Origin: Mesomycoplasma hyorhinis ATCC 17981
GTDB taxonomy: Bacteria; Bacillota_I; Bacilli_A; Mycoplasmatales; Metamycoplasmataceae
Assembly: GCF_000383515.1 (NCBI RefSeq)
Contig: NZ_KB911485.1
Coordinates: forward strand, 58,341 to 122,340
Direction of reading: 5' to 3'
DNA length: 64,000 bases
Shown in pieces: positions 10,807 to 21,751 of this stretch (position 1 is the stretch's first letter; every line of letters starts with the position of its first letter). The position numbers and the translations under genes were made by a program. The notes beneath the pieces are model-generated. The model had not been told where the DNA came from. It ran no database searches and saw only the letters and a list, made by a program, of their open reading frames with translations.

Positions 10807-13068
10807 TTATTTATTTGCTTCTGAATATAAAGATTCTAATCTTACTGTGGATTGATTATTAGTTCTAAATTGGAAGATTCAGTTTGGATTTAAAGCTTGA
10901 AGTTTATTAAATTCTTCACGTATGTTGTTTATATAATCTCTATCTAAAATTGTTGAACTTGGTTTCGATTTTGCTGTTCCGTCTTTGTTGAATTCAGTTG
11001 CAACACGTCTTGCTGTTGATGTTTTTACTCCAACTACTTTTACACTGCTTGGATTTTTATCATAATCTTTAAATCTTTGAGATGATACTCTTAAAGAACT
11101 AAATTTAACTGGAATGTAATCTCAATTTAAAAATGTATCTACTTCTTGTTTTTTACCATCTTTTACTTCGTAATAAACTGGATAGACCTCAATATGTGTG
11201 TGAGGTGTTCAACCACCATTTACCTCTGTTGTACCAATTTTTGCAAATGGTTGACCTTTTGCTAAGTATTTTGGTGTTTGAGGAGTAATATTTTTAACTA
11301 TTTGATATTTTCTATTAGATATGGTTTCTGTAGTAACAGTTCCTAATTGGCTTAAAAATGAAGGATCTAAGTGGATAAAGAAGAATATTAATGAATCAAC
11401 ATTTCTTAGTTGATTGTCTTTTATGCTTTGGTCAATATCAAGATCTTTTACTTGTACTTCCATCGCTACTTGTGCTCCAATTCCTGATCCTGGAACATTT
11501 GTTTCTAAAGCATAAGCACTAATAATTTTGGATTTGGCAAAGGTTTTTAAAATCATTCCTGCATCCACTAAAACATCTTCACCTATGTGTAAAGCAGCTG
11601 TAAAATTAGTATTTGTGTAAAAGGTTCTAAATTCTTGATAACCACCTGGAGTTGCAAAGGAATTTGCTAATTCATTTACTGAATTTGTGATTTGTAATAG
11701 ATTTTCTCTTGGTAATTCAGGAATTGTCAAGTGAACTCTTTCTGGTTTGTTTAGTTTTTCAGCTGTTGCTGAATCTTCTCTATTAAAAAGTTCAAGATGT
11801 TTTGGTAAACCAACAGTTTTTGCAAAGTAAATTGGCTCTTGTGATGGATTTTGTTTATTAGTAAATTTAATTGCTAATTTAGCACTTCTTGTTTCTTGAG
11901 ATTTTTCTAACACTTGCACAATTGAAGCATTGTATTTTGAATTTTTGCTTGTTATTTCAAAATCATTTACATTTGCTTTATCTCAAGGATAATTAATAAA
12001 TGAAAGATGATTTTTTAATCTAACATTTAATTTTTCTTTACTTAGTTCTAAAAATTCTTCATCTGTTAAGTTTTTAAATTTGTTATTGTTATCTGAAGCA
12101 ATAGTGAAATGAAGATCTAAAGAAGCAAAATTATTTTTTTCACCAACAGCTACACCTCTTAATGTAATTTCTATTTTAGAAAAATCGTCATCTGCTACTT
12201 TGACATCTTTTAGATAATAATTTACCCCTTCATCAATTGTTGGTAAATTAAAAATCAAATTTTTTTTACCATTTTGATCAACTAAGAAAATATCTTGAAT
12301 ATTTTTATCTAGGAATTTGGTTTTTTCTAAAGTTTTATCTTTTGTTTGTTCTTCAGGAACCAAAGATTCTTTGTATGAAATTTTTTCTTTGGATCTTAGT
12401 AATTTAACAAAAGAAAGTGTTGAATATTTTGATTTGTCATTAAAATCAAATTTTTGTGCATTTTCTTTGTTGCTTTGCATATCTAATTTTAAAACTTTAT
12501 TTATAAGTTTTTGTTTTTCTTCATCTATTTTAAATCCTGGTACTTGTTTGATAACAACAAAATCTTGCTCACGTTTTCATTTGTTATTTTCTGAAGGATC
12601 AAAATATCTAATATTAACCGGAACATCTAAAACAGATGTGTCCCGATCATTTTCTTTTACTTGAGAGTATTCAATTTCGTATGAAAAATTGTTAATGTTT
12701 ATTTTTTTATTTTGTGCTAATGTGTCATTTAATTTATTTACTGCATTAATTAATTTAAATTGATCTACATTAATTTGTAAATATTTATGAGGTAATAAGT
12801 TTTTTTTGAAATTAGAAATTAAAACCTCAGATTGGTCTAACACATTGTTTTGAATATAACTAACATTAACAAATTGATCTAGTTTTTGTTCTAAAAAAGT
12901 ACCTAACTGGTATTGTGGGATATAAATAGAATTTCCTTTTTGTGTAGAGTCTAAAAAGTTGTTTGTTACATTTGTTGAATCTGTTGAAAAACAGGAAATA
13001 AAAGAAGAAAGTGTAACTGCTGGAGTAAGAATCAAAGCAAAAGACTTAAATAATTTTTGTTTGTTCAT
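10807..13068 (-). CDS. Large lipoprotein with M23/LytM-like metallopeptidase C-terminal domain
   Basis: 753 residues read through several UGA Trp codons. A signal peptide with lipobox SFISC places Cys at residue 26. About 450 residues of unrecognised ectodomain follow. The C-terminal part contains LHIGEDVLVDAG, then FFIHLDPS, then KGQPFAKIG and PHTHIEVYPV. The order HxxxD ... H ... HxH is the zinc-ligand pattern of M23 (lysostaphin/LytM-like) peptidases, and the LxxGxxFAKIG strand is typical of that fold. Mycoplasmas lack peptidoglycan, so the substrate would be protein or the domain may act in binding. Its layout resembles lipoproteins annotated as the MSC_0775 family in other mycoplasmas, which I state from memory. 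RBS AGGAAT; 14 nt after the membrane-protein gene and likely co-transcribed with it. Confidence 0.75.
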
Positions 13069-13082
13069 AAATAATTCCTATC

Positions 13083-13934
13083 TTATGTAAATTTAAAAGT
13101 GAGATTAGAACTTGCAGAAATGCTTAATAAAATTAGCGAAATTACAATCGGTGCTACAACGCTAATCAATGTTCTAATTGTATTTTGAATTAAAACATTA
13201 ATGATTAAAGATTTATTTTGTACTAAAGTTTTATTTTTTCAACTTATGATTGAAAAAATAACTAAATCTAATCAATATTTAAAAAAAGTAAAAGTAAAAA
13301 AGCCAAATCTAGCTGAAAGAAGAAGTAAAAAGAAGATGAAAATAATTTCAATAATTAGTATATTAAAAAATGTAAAATTGGCTGCACCACTTATCCTTGG
13401 GATAGTAATAAGGCCTAAAGTCATAGTTGTGATGAAAAAGAGTTCTTTAAAGGTAAAAACAAGTATTTTTTCTTCTTTTATAAACAAAAATTCTTGAAAA
13501 GAAAATTTTCGATCTTCTTCTGTGGTTTGCATTTTTTCTAGAGCTTTAAATAAAGCATAAAATACTAAAATAGCTAATAAAACACCTAGTAATTGCGCAG
13601 TTAATAAATAAGCAATTCCTTTTGATAAAATTGCTCCTCGAAAATCCTTTTGTATGCCCAAAATAAAAGCATCAGAAATAACTAATTGGGGCAATAAAAA
13701 AGTATTAATTGGCCGATTTGCTGCAAAACCTGCAATTCCTAAAGTTAAAAATATAGTTAAGAAAAATGAAAAGGTTAAAATAATTGAAAAAAGATAAAGA
13801 TTTTTATTTTTCTTGCTTTTAAAAAAAGAATAATAAGAAAGTAAAACAAACAAAATTAGTAAAAAACTAGCTAAGATTTCAAAAACAAAAGTCTTAGTGT
13901 CAAAACTTGTTTTTAATGAATCAATTTTGCTCAT
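13083..13934 (-). CDS. Polytopic membrane protein, weakly MIP/aquaporin-like
   Basis: 283 residues with about seven hydrophobic segments (near 18-38, 48-75, 105-130, 165-185, 192-212, 245-270). Two loops, GFAANRPINTFLLP near residue 70 and RISGAANFTFFN near 185, sit where NPA-containing half-helices lie in MIP channels, and the second resembles xSGAxxN, but neither has NPA, so the assignment to a degenerate MIP-like fold is weak. It heads the lipoprotein operon, with an AAAGAGAT ribosome binding site and a TATAAT box at 13975-13980. Being ahead of two secreted lipoproteins it may belong to the same surface function. A generic polytopic membrane protein is the safe call. Confidence 0.6.
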
Positions 13935-13974
13935 ATTATCTCTTTTTAAATAGTTCTAAATAGTGTTTCTAAAT

Positions 13975-13980
13975 ATTATA
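13975..13980 (-). promoter_or_regulatory. -10 box of the membrane protein/lipoprotein operon
   Basis: TATAAT on the minus strand, about 40 nt upstream of the ATG at 13934. No clear -35 hexamer is seen, which is common in mycoplasmas. Confidence 0.5.
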
Positions 13981-14017
13981 AATTAACATATTAAAAAAAG
14001 AAAAAAAAGAATAAAAA

Positions 14018-14167
14018 ATCGTACTGACCTGATATCAATACGACTTAGATAAATGGCAAATATAATAAATTAATAAAATTATAAACAAAATGGGTTAGGA
14101 GGTCACATAACTGTATTAAGACCAGTTATATTATTATTTGTAATGTTTGCCATTGCTGGCAGCAAAA
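14018..14167. other. GC-richer structured island in the 13935-14493 gene-poor gap
   Basis: Within a very AT-rich gap, this block is richer in G and C. It is bounded by the inverted repeat AATGGCAAA (14052-14060) / TTTGCCATT (14146-14154), contains AACTG/CAGTT and TTGCTGGCAGCAA hairpins, and on the minus strand ends in TCGTA...TACGA followed by T6, a terminator-like hairpin (14020-14045). Both strands have short coding-like stretches: on the minus strand ...LLPAMANITNNNITGLN... with a UGA Trp, on the plus strand ...GGHITVLRPVILLFVMF... but neither has a proper start and RBS. It could be a structured RNA, a gene remnant, or a mobile repeat unit. I do not recognise it. Confidence 0.35.
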
Positions 14168-14399
14168 ATACATCTTGAGTTTTAAAAAAAATAATAAAAA
14201 AAACAATTTAAAAAATAATGTAAAAAATAAAAATAAAATAGGAGGAATTATTTAACAATTTTTAATTAAATAATTATAGTTTATAGATGATCAAGATGAT
14301 TAATAAACAATAATTCTGTTAAAAAAGTAATTTAAATGAAATAATTAAAAAAACAGAAATAATTTTATTAAGAGCGCCATTTTATCTATTAACATATAA

Positions 14400-14451
14400 C
14401 TTGAAAACCCCGCCTTTTTCAAGAAAAGAAGACGCCTCAACTTCCGTCTTC
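14400..14451. other. Twin GC-rich hairpins downstream of yidC
   Basis: Two perfect stems lie 4 nt apart: CTTGAAAA/TTTTCAAG (14400-14407 with 14416-14423, loop CCCCGCCT on the plus strand) and GAAGACG/CGTCTTC (14428-14434 with 14445-14451, loop CCTCAACTTC). On the minus strand a TATAAT-like box precedes them (around 14457-14463) and yidC ends at 14494. They may terminate the rpmH-rnpA-yidC transcript or form a small RNA; C-rich loops on the plus strand could pair with Shine-Dalgarno sequences. The rest of the gap (14168-14399) is AT-rich sequence in which I see no gene. Confidence 0.4.
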
Positions 14452-14493
14452 GCCCTAATTATATTTTACTACTTTTAAACGGATTTTTTAAAC

Positions 14494-16332
14494 TTATAAA
14501 AGTTTTTTTTGAATCAGTCAAGGTCTCATTTTTTCTTTAAAGAAGGTTGATCTTTGAAGATAATGAACTCCTAAAGTTTGACCTATTTCTCATAGACCAC
14601 CAATGATTCAATAAATTTGTAGCGAAGCTTGGAATAGAACTCCAAAGAAGATAAAAACAATAGAAATAATTCTTTGCGTTTTTTGTTGTTTTTTCATCGT
14701 TTCTGATTCATTTTGATTCATAATTCGATTAGTATTTTTCTTATTTAAATATTTAGGAAGTAGCTGTTGTACAGCTTGAACTAAAACAACAATAATCAAA
14801 ATCGGTAGGTATTGTCATAAACCTTCGAATAACTTCTGATAGGAAATTGAAGCTAATTCTAAACCAACTCAGTAAGTAACTTTTAAACTTGGAATACCTT
14901 GAATTACCCGTCAAACAGCTATGAAGATAGGCATAGTTACTAAAACTTGAGAGAACGGAGCAAAAGGTGAGAAATTGTTCTTTTTATAAAGATCAGCAAC
15001 CTCTTGTCTATGTCTTTGCTGCATCATTTTGTTTTTCTTATATGGTTCGTATTTGGCATCAATTTTTGCTTTTTTAGCCTGCATTTCAATTTGTTTTGAT
15101 TGACCAAATATTGTTTTAAATCTAAAAATAAAGGAAATAATTTTTGTCAATAAAACAACTACGATAATAGCAAATATTGTTGTTCAACCATTTAATTCCC
15201 AAATCGATTGTGATTCAGACACTCCTAAAATTATTTTAGATAATGGGAAAACAATCAAAGAATAAAAAGGACCTAGTTTTCAAGAATCTGATCAAGTAAC
15301 AATTGGATTGTTTGGATAATCAGATCTAAACGCAATTCCTTCATAGTTGTAATAATCATTATCATTTAGATTGTAAGCAAAGGAATAAGTGTTATTAACT
15401 GGATCAATTTGTGTAAATCTAGTTGGGATTAAAACTGTTTTAGCTAGAGTTGAATAATCTTGTAAAACTTGTAATGCTTCTTTTTTGACAGGATCATTAC
15501 TTGCTTGTAATTCTTTTTTGATTTTTTCAAAATCTGCTTCATTTTTATAGGATTCTAATACATTTATTGAAGGTATAAGTTTAGTTTTAAACCCTTCAAT
15601 ATTCATAGTTTTATTATAAAGATATTGAATAATATCTCTTGAAAAATTAAAGTATTTTTCATTTGTTGGATCAGCTTGATTAGAGACTGTATAGAAGAAA
15701 TTTCCTTGATTTTGTAAGATAGGGTTTACTGCTAATTGTGTTTTTTGAAATTCTTCTGCGTATTTATCACCAACTAGGGCAAAAAACTTAGGAGATGGTA
15801 ATTTAATATCTGTTCAATTAAATTTAGGATCATACTTAGATTCTGCTGAATTTAAAAATAAAAATTCGTGGGTTTTATCTCCTTTAGCATACTCAAAAGT
15901 ATTATCTGCATTATGAAACATAATCAAGGAACTATATTGACCGTAATTGTTTGAAGTATTTCCATTTGCTTCTGTTTGTACTCTTAATTGTTTTAAAACT
16001 GGAGCATCTTTTTCAGAAATTAAATAATTATTACTTTTTGTTGCTTTGGTAATTTCGTTTTTACCTGCTTTATTTGTAGCTTCAAAAATTGTGTAATTTG
16101 GAATAATGTCTTCTTTATTTTTATAAAATTCTGTTCCAGAACCTGAAGATGTTGAAGTTTTAATAACAAAAGACTGAATACACCCTGTAAGAGTAATTCC
16201 AAAAATACAGAAATAAAAAATTATCTTTAAAATTTTTAGTGCTCTTTTAAAGATTTGTTTATTTTTATCTTCGCCTTGAGTATTTCCTTTGAAATAATCG
16301 TAGGCACTAGCTCTTACTTTCTTTTGTTTCAT
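14494..16332 (-). CDS. yidC: Membrane protein insertase YidC/Oxa1
   Basis: 612 residues. The C-terminal third has the YidC/Oxa1 core: a hydrophobic segment before SFIFRFKTIFGQSKQIEMQ, a cytosolic basic hairpin (AKIDAKYEPYKKNKMMQQR), FAPFSQVLVTMPIFIAVWRV and further membrane helices, ending with a basic tail. The N-terminal half is a large extracellular insert behind one transmembrane segment (residues 33-55), as in mycoplasma YidC. YidC inserts and folds membrane proteins with or without SecYEG. The start at 16332 overlaps the end of rnpA by 19 nt, in the standard rpmH-rnpA-yidC order diverging from dnaA. A Cys at about residue 51 in the first hydrophobic segment (TLTGC) resembles a lipobox but is far from the start. 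Confidence 0.93.
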
Positions 16333-16664
16333 ATGTTTTCTAATTCATTCAAAATATTTTTTATTTTTATTTCTTTTGTTTTAAAATCCAAGTTTAAAAA
16401 ACTTTTTCTTGTTATAAGTATTATTTGGAATTTAACATTAAATTCTTTTTTATTTTTTAGATAATTTTGAATAATAATTTTAATTTGTCTCTTGTAATAA
16501 TTTCTTTTTACAGCATTGACAAATTTTTTCGGAATCGAGATTCCTAATTCAAATTGAAAGAATTCTTTGTAGTATAAAATAAGTTCTTTATTAACTATTT
16601 GTTGTTTAAAATTGATTACATTTTGGAATTGTCAGTTTTTTCGAACTTTTTTAAAATTTAACAT
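16314..16664 (-). CDS. rnpA: Ribonuclease P protein component
   Basis: 116 residues, strongly basic. The motif ISIPKKFVNAVKRNYYKRQI matches the RNase P protein signature (KKxGNAVxRNxxKR), the RNA-binding alpha helix that contacts pre-tRNA leaders. Three UGA Trp codons or a late UGA (near the end) hide it in standard-code translation. The ATG overlaps the rpmH stop (TAATG) and the end overlaps yidC, so the three genes are translationally coupled. It forms the holoenzyme with RnpB RNA, which was not recognised in this window. Length and context fit the family. Confidence 0.93.
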
Positions 16665-16807
16665 TATTTATCTGATACTGTTAATCTTTTTCTACCTTTT
16701 GCTCTTCTTGCTGCTAAAACTTTTCTACCATCTGCTGTTTCCATTCTAGCTCTAAAACCATGAGTTTTAACGTGTTTTAATTTATTTGGTTGGTATGTTC
16801 TTTTCAT
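16664..16807 (-). CDS. rpmH: 50S ribosomal protein L34
   Basis: 47 residues: [20 protein letters not shown] followed by the [20 protein letters not shown] core, the near-invariant L34 sequence. RBS AAAAGGAAC lies 6 nt before the ATG. It is the first gene leftward from the replication origin, opposite dnaA. L34 is a component of the large ribosomal subunit. Confidence 0.97.
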   Translation of the reverse strand: MKRTYQPNKLKHVKTHGFRARMETADGRKVLAARRAKGRKRLTVSDK

Positions 16808-16954
16808 TTTAGTTCCTTTTAATAGTTTCTTAATATGATGAATTTAAATAATACCACAAAATAATGGTATTTATTATTAGATAAGAGAAAATTTTACCAA
16901 ATTTTAATTTGAAATTATAGATTCTCTTTGCTTTATAATTATAATTTAAATATT
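16808..16954. promoter_or_regulatory. Divergent rpmH/dnaA promoter region
   Basis: AT-rich spacer. Leftward, TATTAT lies near 16850 (minus) before the rpmH RBS. Rightward, two adjoining TATAAT boxes (16934-16939 and 16940-16945) lie directly before the dnaA ATG at 16955, so the dnaA mRNA is probably leaderless or has a leader of a few bases. A hairpin ATACCA/TGGTAT lies near 16850-16872. No consensus DnaA box (TTATCCACA) is seen here. Confidence 0.55.
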
Positions 16955-18379
16955 ATGAAGAAAAATGATAATGAAATTTTTTTAGAAACGATTGATAATA
17001 AAAATACAACTCTTTTGTTAGTGAATTATTTTGAAACTTCTGTTGATGATCAAATAATTTTCAATAGTTTTTTTAGAAAAATTAAAGTCTTATTTGAATC
17101 CAGTGTTGAAATAATTTTAAAAGTTGAAAATAATTTTACTAAAAAAGAAATCGAAGATAAATGAATGCATTTATTAGAAAGAGCAGTTTTCGAAGTTACT
17201 GGAATTAAAAAAATAATTTCTTTAACTACTTCAGATGAAGTTAATTTCCAAAAGCAAAATGAAACTGGAAAAGTTTCAAAAATTGAAGATTATTCTTCAA
17301 ATTCAACACAAAAAGCTTCAGAACATAAAGAAAATGTTAAGTTTAACAACATTTTAACTAACAAATATAATTTTGGAAATTTTGTACTTGCTAATTTTAA
17401 TAAAAACATAATCAAAGCTTATGAAAATATTATCGAAGCAGAAACTATAATTTATTCTCCTTTATTTTTATATGGTTCTTCAGGTATTGGAAAGACTCAC
17501 TTTTTACATGCAATTGGAAATGAGTTTATCAAAAGGAAGAAGACAGTTTATTACATTCATTCAAGCGCTTTTACAACATTAATTACTAATTGAATGATTA
17601 AAAAAGAAAATATAGATATTAATCATTTTTTGGAAGCAGTTTGCTATGCAGATGTTTTATTATTTGATGAAATTCAACTTTTAGCTAATAAGACTTCAAC
17701 AATGTCTGTTTTACTTCAAATTGTGAACAATTTCATTGAAAATGATAAACAAATCATCATTACTTCGGATAAATCTCCAGAAGTCTTAGGTGGTTTTGAA
17801 GAAAGGTTTATTACTCGTTTTAATTCTGGATTAATTTTAGAGTTTTCTAAACCTACAAAAGAAGATTTTTTAAAGGTTTTAAAATATAAACTTGAATTTC
17901 AAAATATAAATCCTGAAAAATTTGAAAAAGATGCTTTAGATTTTTTAGTTTATAACAAAAAATCAGTTAGAGAAATCGAAGGTGTAGTTAATAGAATTAA
18001 ATTTTTTTCAGAAGGAGAAGCCATTCAAATTTATTCATTAGAACTTATAGAGAGGATCTTCAAAGGTATTGTTAAAAATAAAGAAAACTTAACACATAAC
18101 AAAATAATAGAAGAAGTTGCTAATTATTTCCAAATAAACAAAGAAGAAATCATTGGGACTTCAAGAAAAACAGAAATTGTTATGGCTAGAGATATATCAA
18201 TTTGGTTTGTTAAAAACTTGTTAGATTTAACTTTGAAAAGCATTGGCCAGATTTTTGGAGGCAAGGATCATTCCACAATTATTTCAGTTATCAACAAAAT
18301 TAATGTTAGGAAAGAGAAAGAACCTGCGATTAAGTATGCAATAGAAAAGATTAATGAAAAAATAGGTAAATTTTTATAA
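16955..18379 (+). CDS. dnaA: Chromosomal replication initiator DnaA
   Basis: 474 residues. Domain III AAA+: FLYGSSGIGKTHFLHAIGNE Walker A near residue 170, DVLLFDEIQLL Walker B, ITSD sensor 1 and ERFITRFNSGL arginine-finger region. Domain IV: EVANYFQINKEEIIGTSRKT and the box-binding signature FGGKDHSTIISVINKI. DnaA binds DnaA boxes, melts oriC and loads the helicase. I chose the ATG at 16955 over an upstream ATG-like TTG because two TATAAT boxes end just before it and the downstream MKKNDNEIF fits. Domain I (residues 1-75) is poorly conserved, as usual in Mycoplasma. Confidence 0.97.
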
Positions 18380-18530
18380 CTTTTAGCTTTTTCATTGTTA
18401 AAAACTTTTTAACTGAAAATCCTTCTTTTTTCGTTGTTTTTTAGAGTTTTTAACATTTTAACATCTTTATTGTTATTGTTTTTTAATAAAGTAATATAAA
18501 ATAAATAATTAATTAAAAGGGAATTTAAAA
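18380..18530. other. dnaA-dnaN intergenic region, candidate oriC
   Basis: 151 nt of AT-rich, T-run-rich DNA between dnaA and dnaN, the usual oriC place in mollicutes. It contains repeated TGTTAAAAA / TTTTTAACA-type 9-mers (near 18396, 18441) that could be degenerate DnaA boxes, but no exact TTATCCACA. It also holds the dnaN promoter (TATAAA near 18496) and the AAAAGGGAA ribosome binding site. Origin function rests on synteny. Confidence 0.5.
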
Positions 18531-19655
18531 ATGAAATTTATAATCGAAAAAGAAAAACTTGAAAAATATGTTGAAAGAAATTTAATTGCTATTTCAAATT
18601 CAAACGGATATTCTGCTTTAGGAGGATTATTATTAGAATTAAGAAGAGATGGATTAGTAATTACTTCAACAGATAGAGAATTATCTATTCAAAGTTTTAT
18701 TCCTAATTTTGAATTTATAGAAATTAATAGTCTAGGGCGTTTGTTAGTAAATGCAAATATGTTTAAAAACATCCTAAAGAAATTAAAAAACAAGATTTCT
18801 TTAGAGCAAGTTGACAATACAGTGATTTTAAGATCAGGACTTGACCAATTTTCTATTAAATTAAATGATGTAGATGAGTTTCCAGAATTAGATTTCAAAA
18901 ACAGAGGAGAAAAATTAATAATCAACGCAAGCAAATTAAGAGAAGCTATAAAAAACACTATTTTTGCTTGTTACACAAGTAAAGAAAATACAAAAGAAAA
19001 AAATAATTATTTATTATTTACTTGTTTAAGTTTAAAAACAAGAGACAACTATCTAGAAATTTCAGCTTCAGATCGTATAAGAATTGCGATGGAAACAATT
19101 AATATAGAAAATCCAATTGAACTAGATATCGCTATTAAAAACAAGAATTTAAAAGATTTTGTTTTAGAAGAGGCAAAAGAAGATATCAAACTCTTTATTG
19201 ATGATTGAAAAATTAGCTATACTTTTGAAAACACAACAGTTCAAAGCGTTCTTTTTAAAGAAACATACAAAGATATAAGATCAGTGTTTCCAAAAAAAGA
19301 TGATATTCAATATTATTTTCAAATAGAAAAAAAAGAATTAATAGAAATCACTTCGAAAGCAACAATAATTTCTTCATCTGAAAAACACAATACTTTAATT
19401 TTTAACATCACAGAAGATGAATTATCAGTACAATTTAATGAAGATGAAAAAGGTAACTCAATAATCAAAACAAAAAATCACGTTTTTAGTGGTCCAACTT
19501 TAACATTTAAAGTAAACTACAAGTTTTTAAAGGATGCAATCAATGTTTTTGAAGACAAGATTAATTTTTTCATAACAGCTAATAAAACAAAACTTTTGAT
19601 TAATTCACAATCAAATAAGAAAAATAAACAACTTATTGGTTTAATCACATTTTAA
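18531..19655 (+). CDS. dnaN: DNA polymerase III beta subunit (sliding clamp)
   Basis: 374 residues, near the family length of about 370. Early motifs VITSTDRELSIQSFI and the second-domain stretch FSIKLNDVDEFPELDF match the beta clamp. It forms the ring that tethers the replicative polymerase to DNA. One UGA Trp at about residue 226 (DDWKISYTF) separates two pieces under the standard code. RBS AAAGGGAA. Immediately follows dnaA as in most bacteria. C-terminal hydrophobic-pocket residues are not well conserved to my eye, but mycoplasma clamps diverge there. Confidence 0.95.
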
Positions 19656-19667
19656 AATAAGGAAATA

Positions 19668-19883
19668 ATGATAATCAGAATTAAAGGTGAAAGTATAAAA
19701 TTGAGTCAATTTTTAAAAAAAATCGACATCGTTGATTCAGGTGGACAAAGTAAATATTTTTTATTAAAAAATGAAGTAAAAATCAACGGTACAGTTACAA
19801 AAGCTAGAGGTAAAAATCTTTATCCCGGAGATATCATTGAATTAACAAATAAACTTTTCAAGATAGAAAAAGAAGAGAGATAA
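19668..19883 (+). CDS. yaaA: S4-domain RNA-binding protein, YaaA/RlbA type
   Basis: 71 residues forming a single S4 domain: KLSQFLKKIDIVDSGGQSKYF, then FLLKNEVKINGTVTKARGKN and LYPGDIIEL. This small protein sits between dnaN and recF or mnmG in many Firmicutes and is thought to bind ribosomal RNA during 50S assembly. AGGAAATA lies just before the ATG, 12 nt after dnaN, so it is in the dnaA-dnaN transcript. RecF, often the next gene, is absent here. Confidence 0.9.
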   Translation: MIIRIKGESIKLSQFLKKIDIVDSGGQSKYFLLKNEVKINGTVTKARGKNLYPGDIIELTNKLFKIEKEER

Positions 19884-19889
19884 TGATTT

Positions 19890-21749
19890 ATGAATAAAAA
19901 ACAACTATTTTTTAATGCTATAGTAGTAGGTGGAGGGCATGCTGGAATTGAAGCTATTTATGCCCTTTCTAAAGCTGAAAATTTAAAAGTAGCATTAGTT
20001 ACTTTAAACAAACATAAATTAGCTTCTATGCCATGTAATCCATCAATTGGTGGACCTGCAAAAGGTATAATAACTCGTGAAATTGATGCTCTTGGTGGTG
20101 TTCAAGGTTATTTTTCAGATTTAGCAATGATTCAAGTTAAATATTTAAATGAATCAAAAGGTCCAGCAGTTAAAGCGATTAGAGCACAAATAGATAAAGA
20201 AAAATATTCAAAATTAATTCTCAAAGACATTAAGCAACGCAAAAACATTACTTTAATAGAAGATTTGGTAACTAAATTAGAAGTTAAAAACAAAGCCATT
20301 AGTGGAATTTATTTAGAAAAACTTGGATTGATTAAAACTAAATCTTTGATTATTACAACAGGGACTTATTTAGATTCTAAAATTTTAAGAGGTGAAGAAC
20401 AATACAAATCTGGACCTGATAATGAAAGAACTTCGAATTTACTTTCTGATAATTTAAAGGAATTAGGATTTGAATTACAAAGATTAAAAACAGGAACCCC
20501 GCCACGAATTTATTCCGATTCAATTGATTTTTCGCAAGTGGAAAGAGAAGTTTTGCCTTTAGTTAATATTAGTTTTTCTTCAAAAACAAAGCAAAATATT
20601 AAAAAACAGATTTCTTGTTTTTTAACTTATACAAACGAAGAAACTCACAAAATTATTAATGAAAATCTAAATAGATCTTCAATGTATTCAGGTGCTATTA
20701 ATGGAGTTGGTCCAAGATATTGTCCTTCAATTGAAGATAAAATTGTTAGATTTAGCACAAAAGAAAGACACCAAATTTTTTTCGAACCTGAAACAAAAAG
20801 ACAAGATATTATGTATATTAATGGAATGTCAACTTCGATGCCTGTTGATGTTCAAGATAAGTTAATTAGAACTATTCCAGGACTTAAAAACGCTAGGGTA
20901 GCTAAATGAGGTTATGCAATTGAATACGATGCTTTAAATCCTTTAGAGCTCAAAAGAAGTCTTGAGTCTAAAAAAGTTAAAAATCTATTTTTTGCTGGAC
21001 AAATGAATGGAACAAGCGGATACGAAGAAGCAGCAGCTCAAGGTTTAGTAGCTGGTATAAATGCAAAAGAAAAGCTTCTAAAAAAAAGACCAATTGAGAT
21101 TTTACGAAACGATGGATACATCGGAGTCTTAATTGATGACTTAGTTACAAAAGGTACAAAAGAACCATATAGAATGTTGACTTCTCGTGCTGAATACAGA
21201 CTTATTTTAAGAAATGATAATGCTGACATTAGAATGGCTAAATATGCTAAAAAAACAGGTATGATTTCTTTAAAAGAATATGAAAAAATTATTGAAAAAT
21301 ATCGAAAAATCGACAAAATGATAGATAAATTATCTAAAGAATTTGTTTCTCCAAAAGACAAATTAGGAAAGAAATATGAAGTAAGTGATGGAACTTCAAA
21401 ACTTAAATTAATTTCTCGTCCAACTGTTGATTACAAAGATGTTTTACCAGATTTTGAATACGCATATGAACTCATGGTTATAGCTAGATTAGAAGGATAT
21501 ATTAGAAAACAAAATAATGATGCTCAAAAAATGATTAGACTTGAAAAACTAAAAATTCCTGCAAATATTGATTATAAAAAAGTAAATAATCTTTCTTCCG
21601 AATCAGTTGATAAATTGATGAAAATAAGACCAAATACAATAGGGCAAGCTTCAAGAATTTCAGGGGTTAATCCTGCTGATATTCAAATGTTATTGTTTTA
21701 TTTAAAAGTTGAAAAGGAAAAAGAATTACAAGCTAAAAACACAAACTAG
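19890..21749 (+). CDS. mnmG: tRNA uridine-5-carboxymethylaminomethyl modification enzyme MnmG (GidA)
   Basis: 619 residues, the usual length. N-terminal FAD-binding [23 protein letters not shown], the catalytic-loop regions, and LKTGTPPRI and [14 protein letters not shown] signatures of GidA; C-terminal [13 protein letters not shown] and [10 protein letters not shown] ends. With MnmE it makes cmnm5U34 in tRNA wobble positions. One UGA Trp joins NARVAK to GYAIEYD. Starts 7 nt after yaaA; no strong RBS before ATG, so coupled translation is likely. Confidence 0.96.
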
Positions 21750-21751
21750 CT

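Noticed and set aside
14018..14460. tmRNA, RNase P RNA or SRP RNA in the gap beside yidC
   Set aside because: No GAGGAAAGTCC, no GGAAGGxAGCAGCC-type loop and no tag-peptide reading frame or CCA end were found on either strand.
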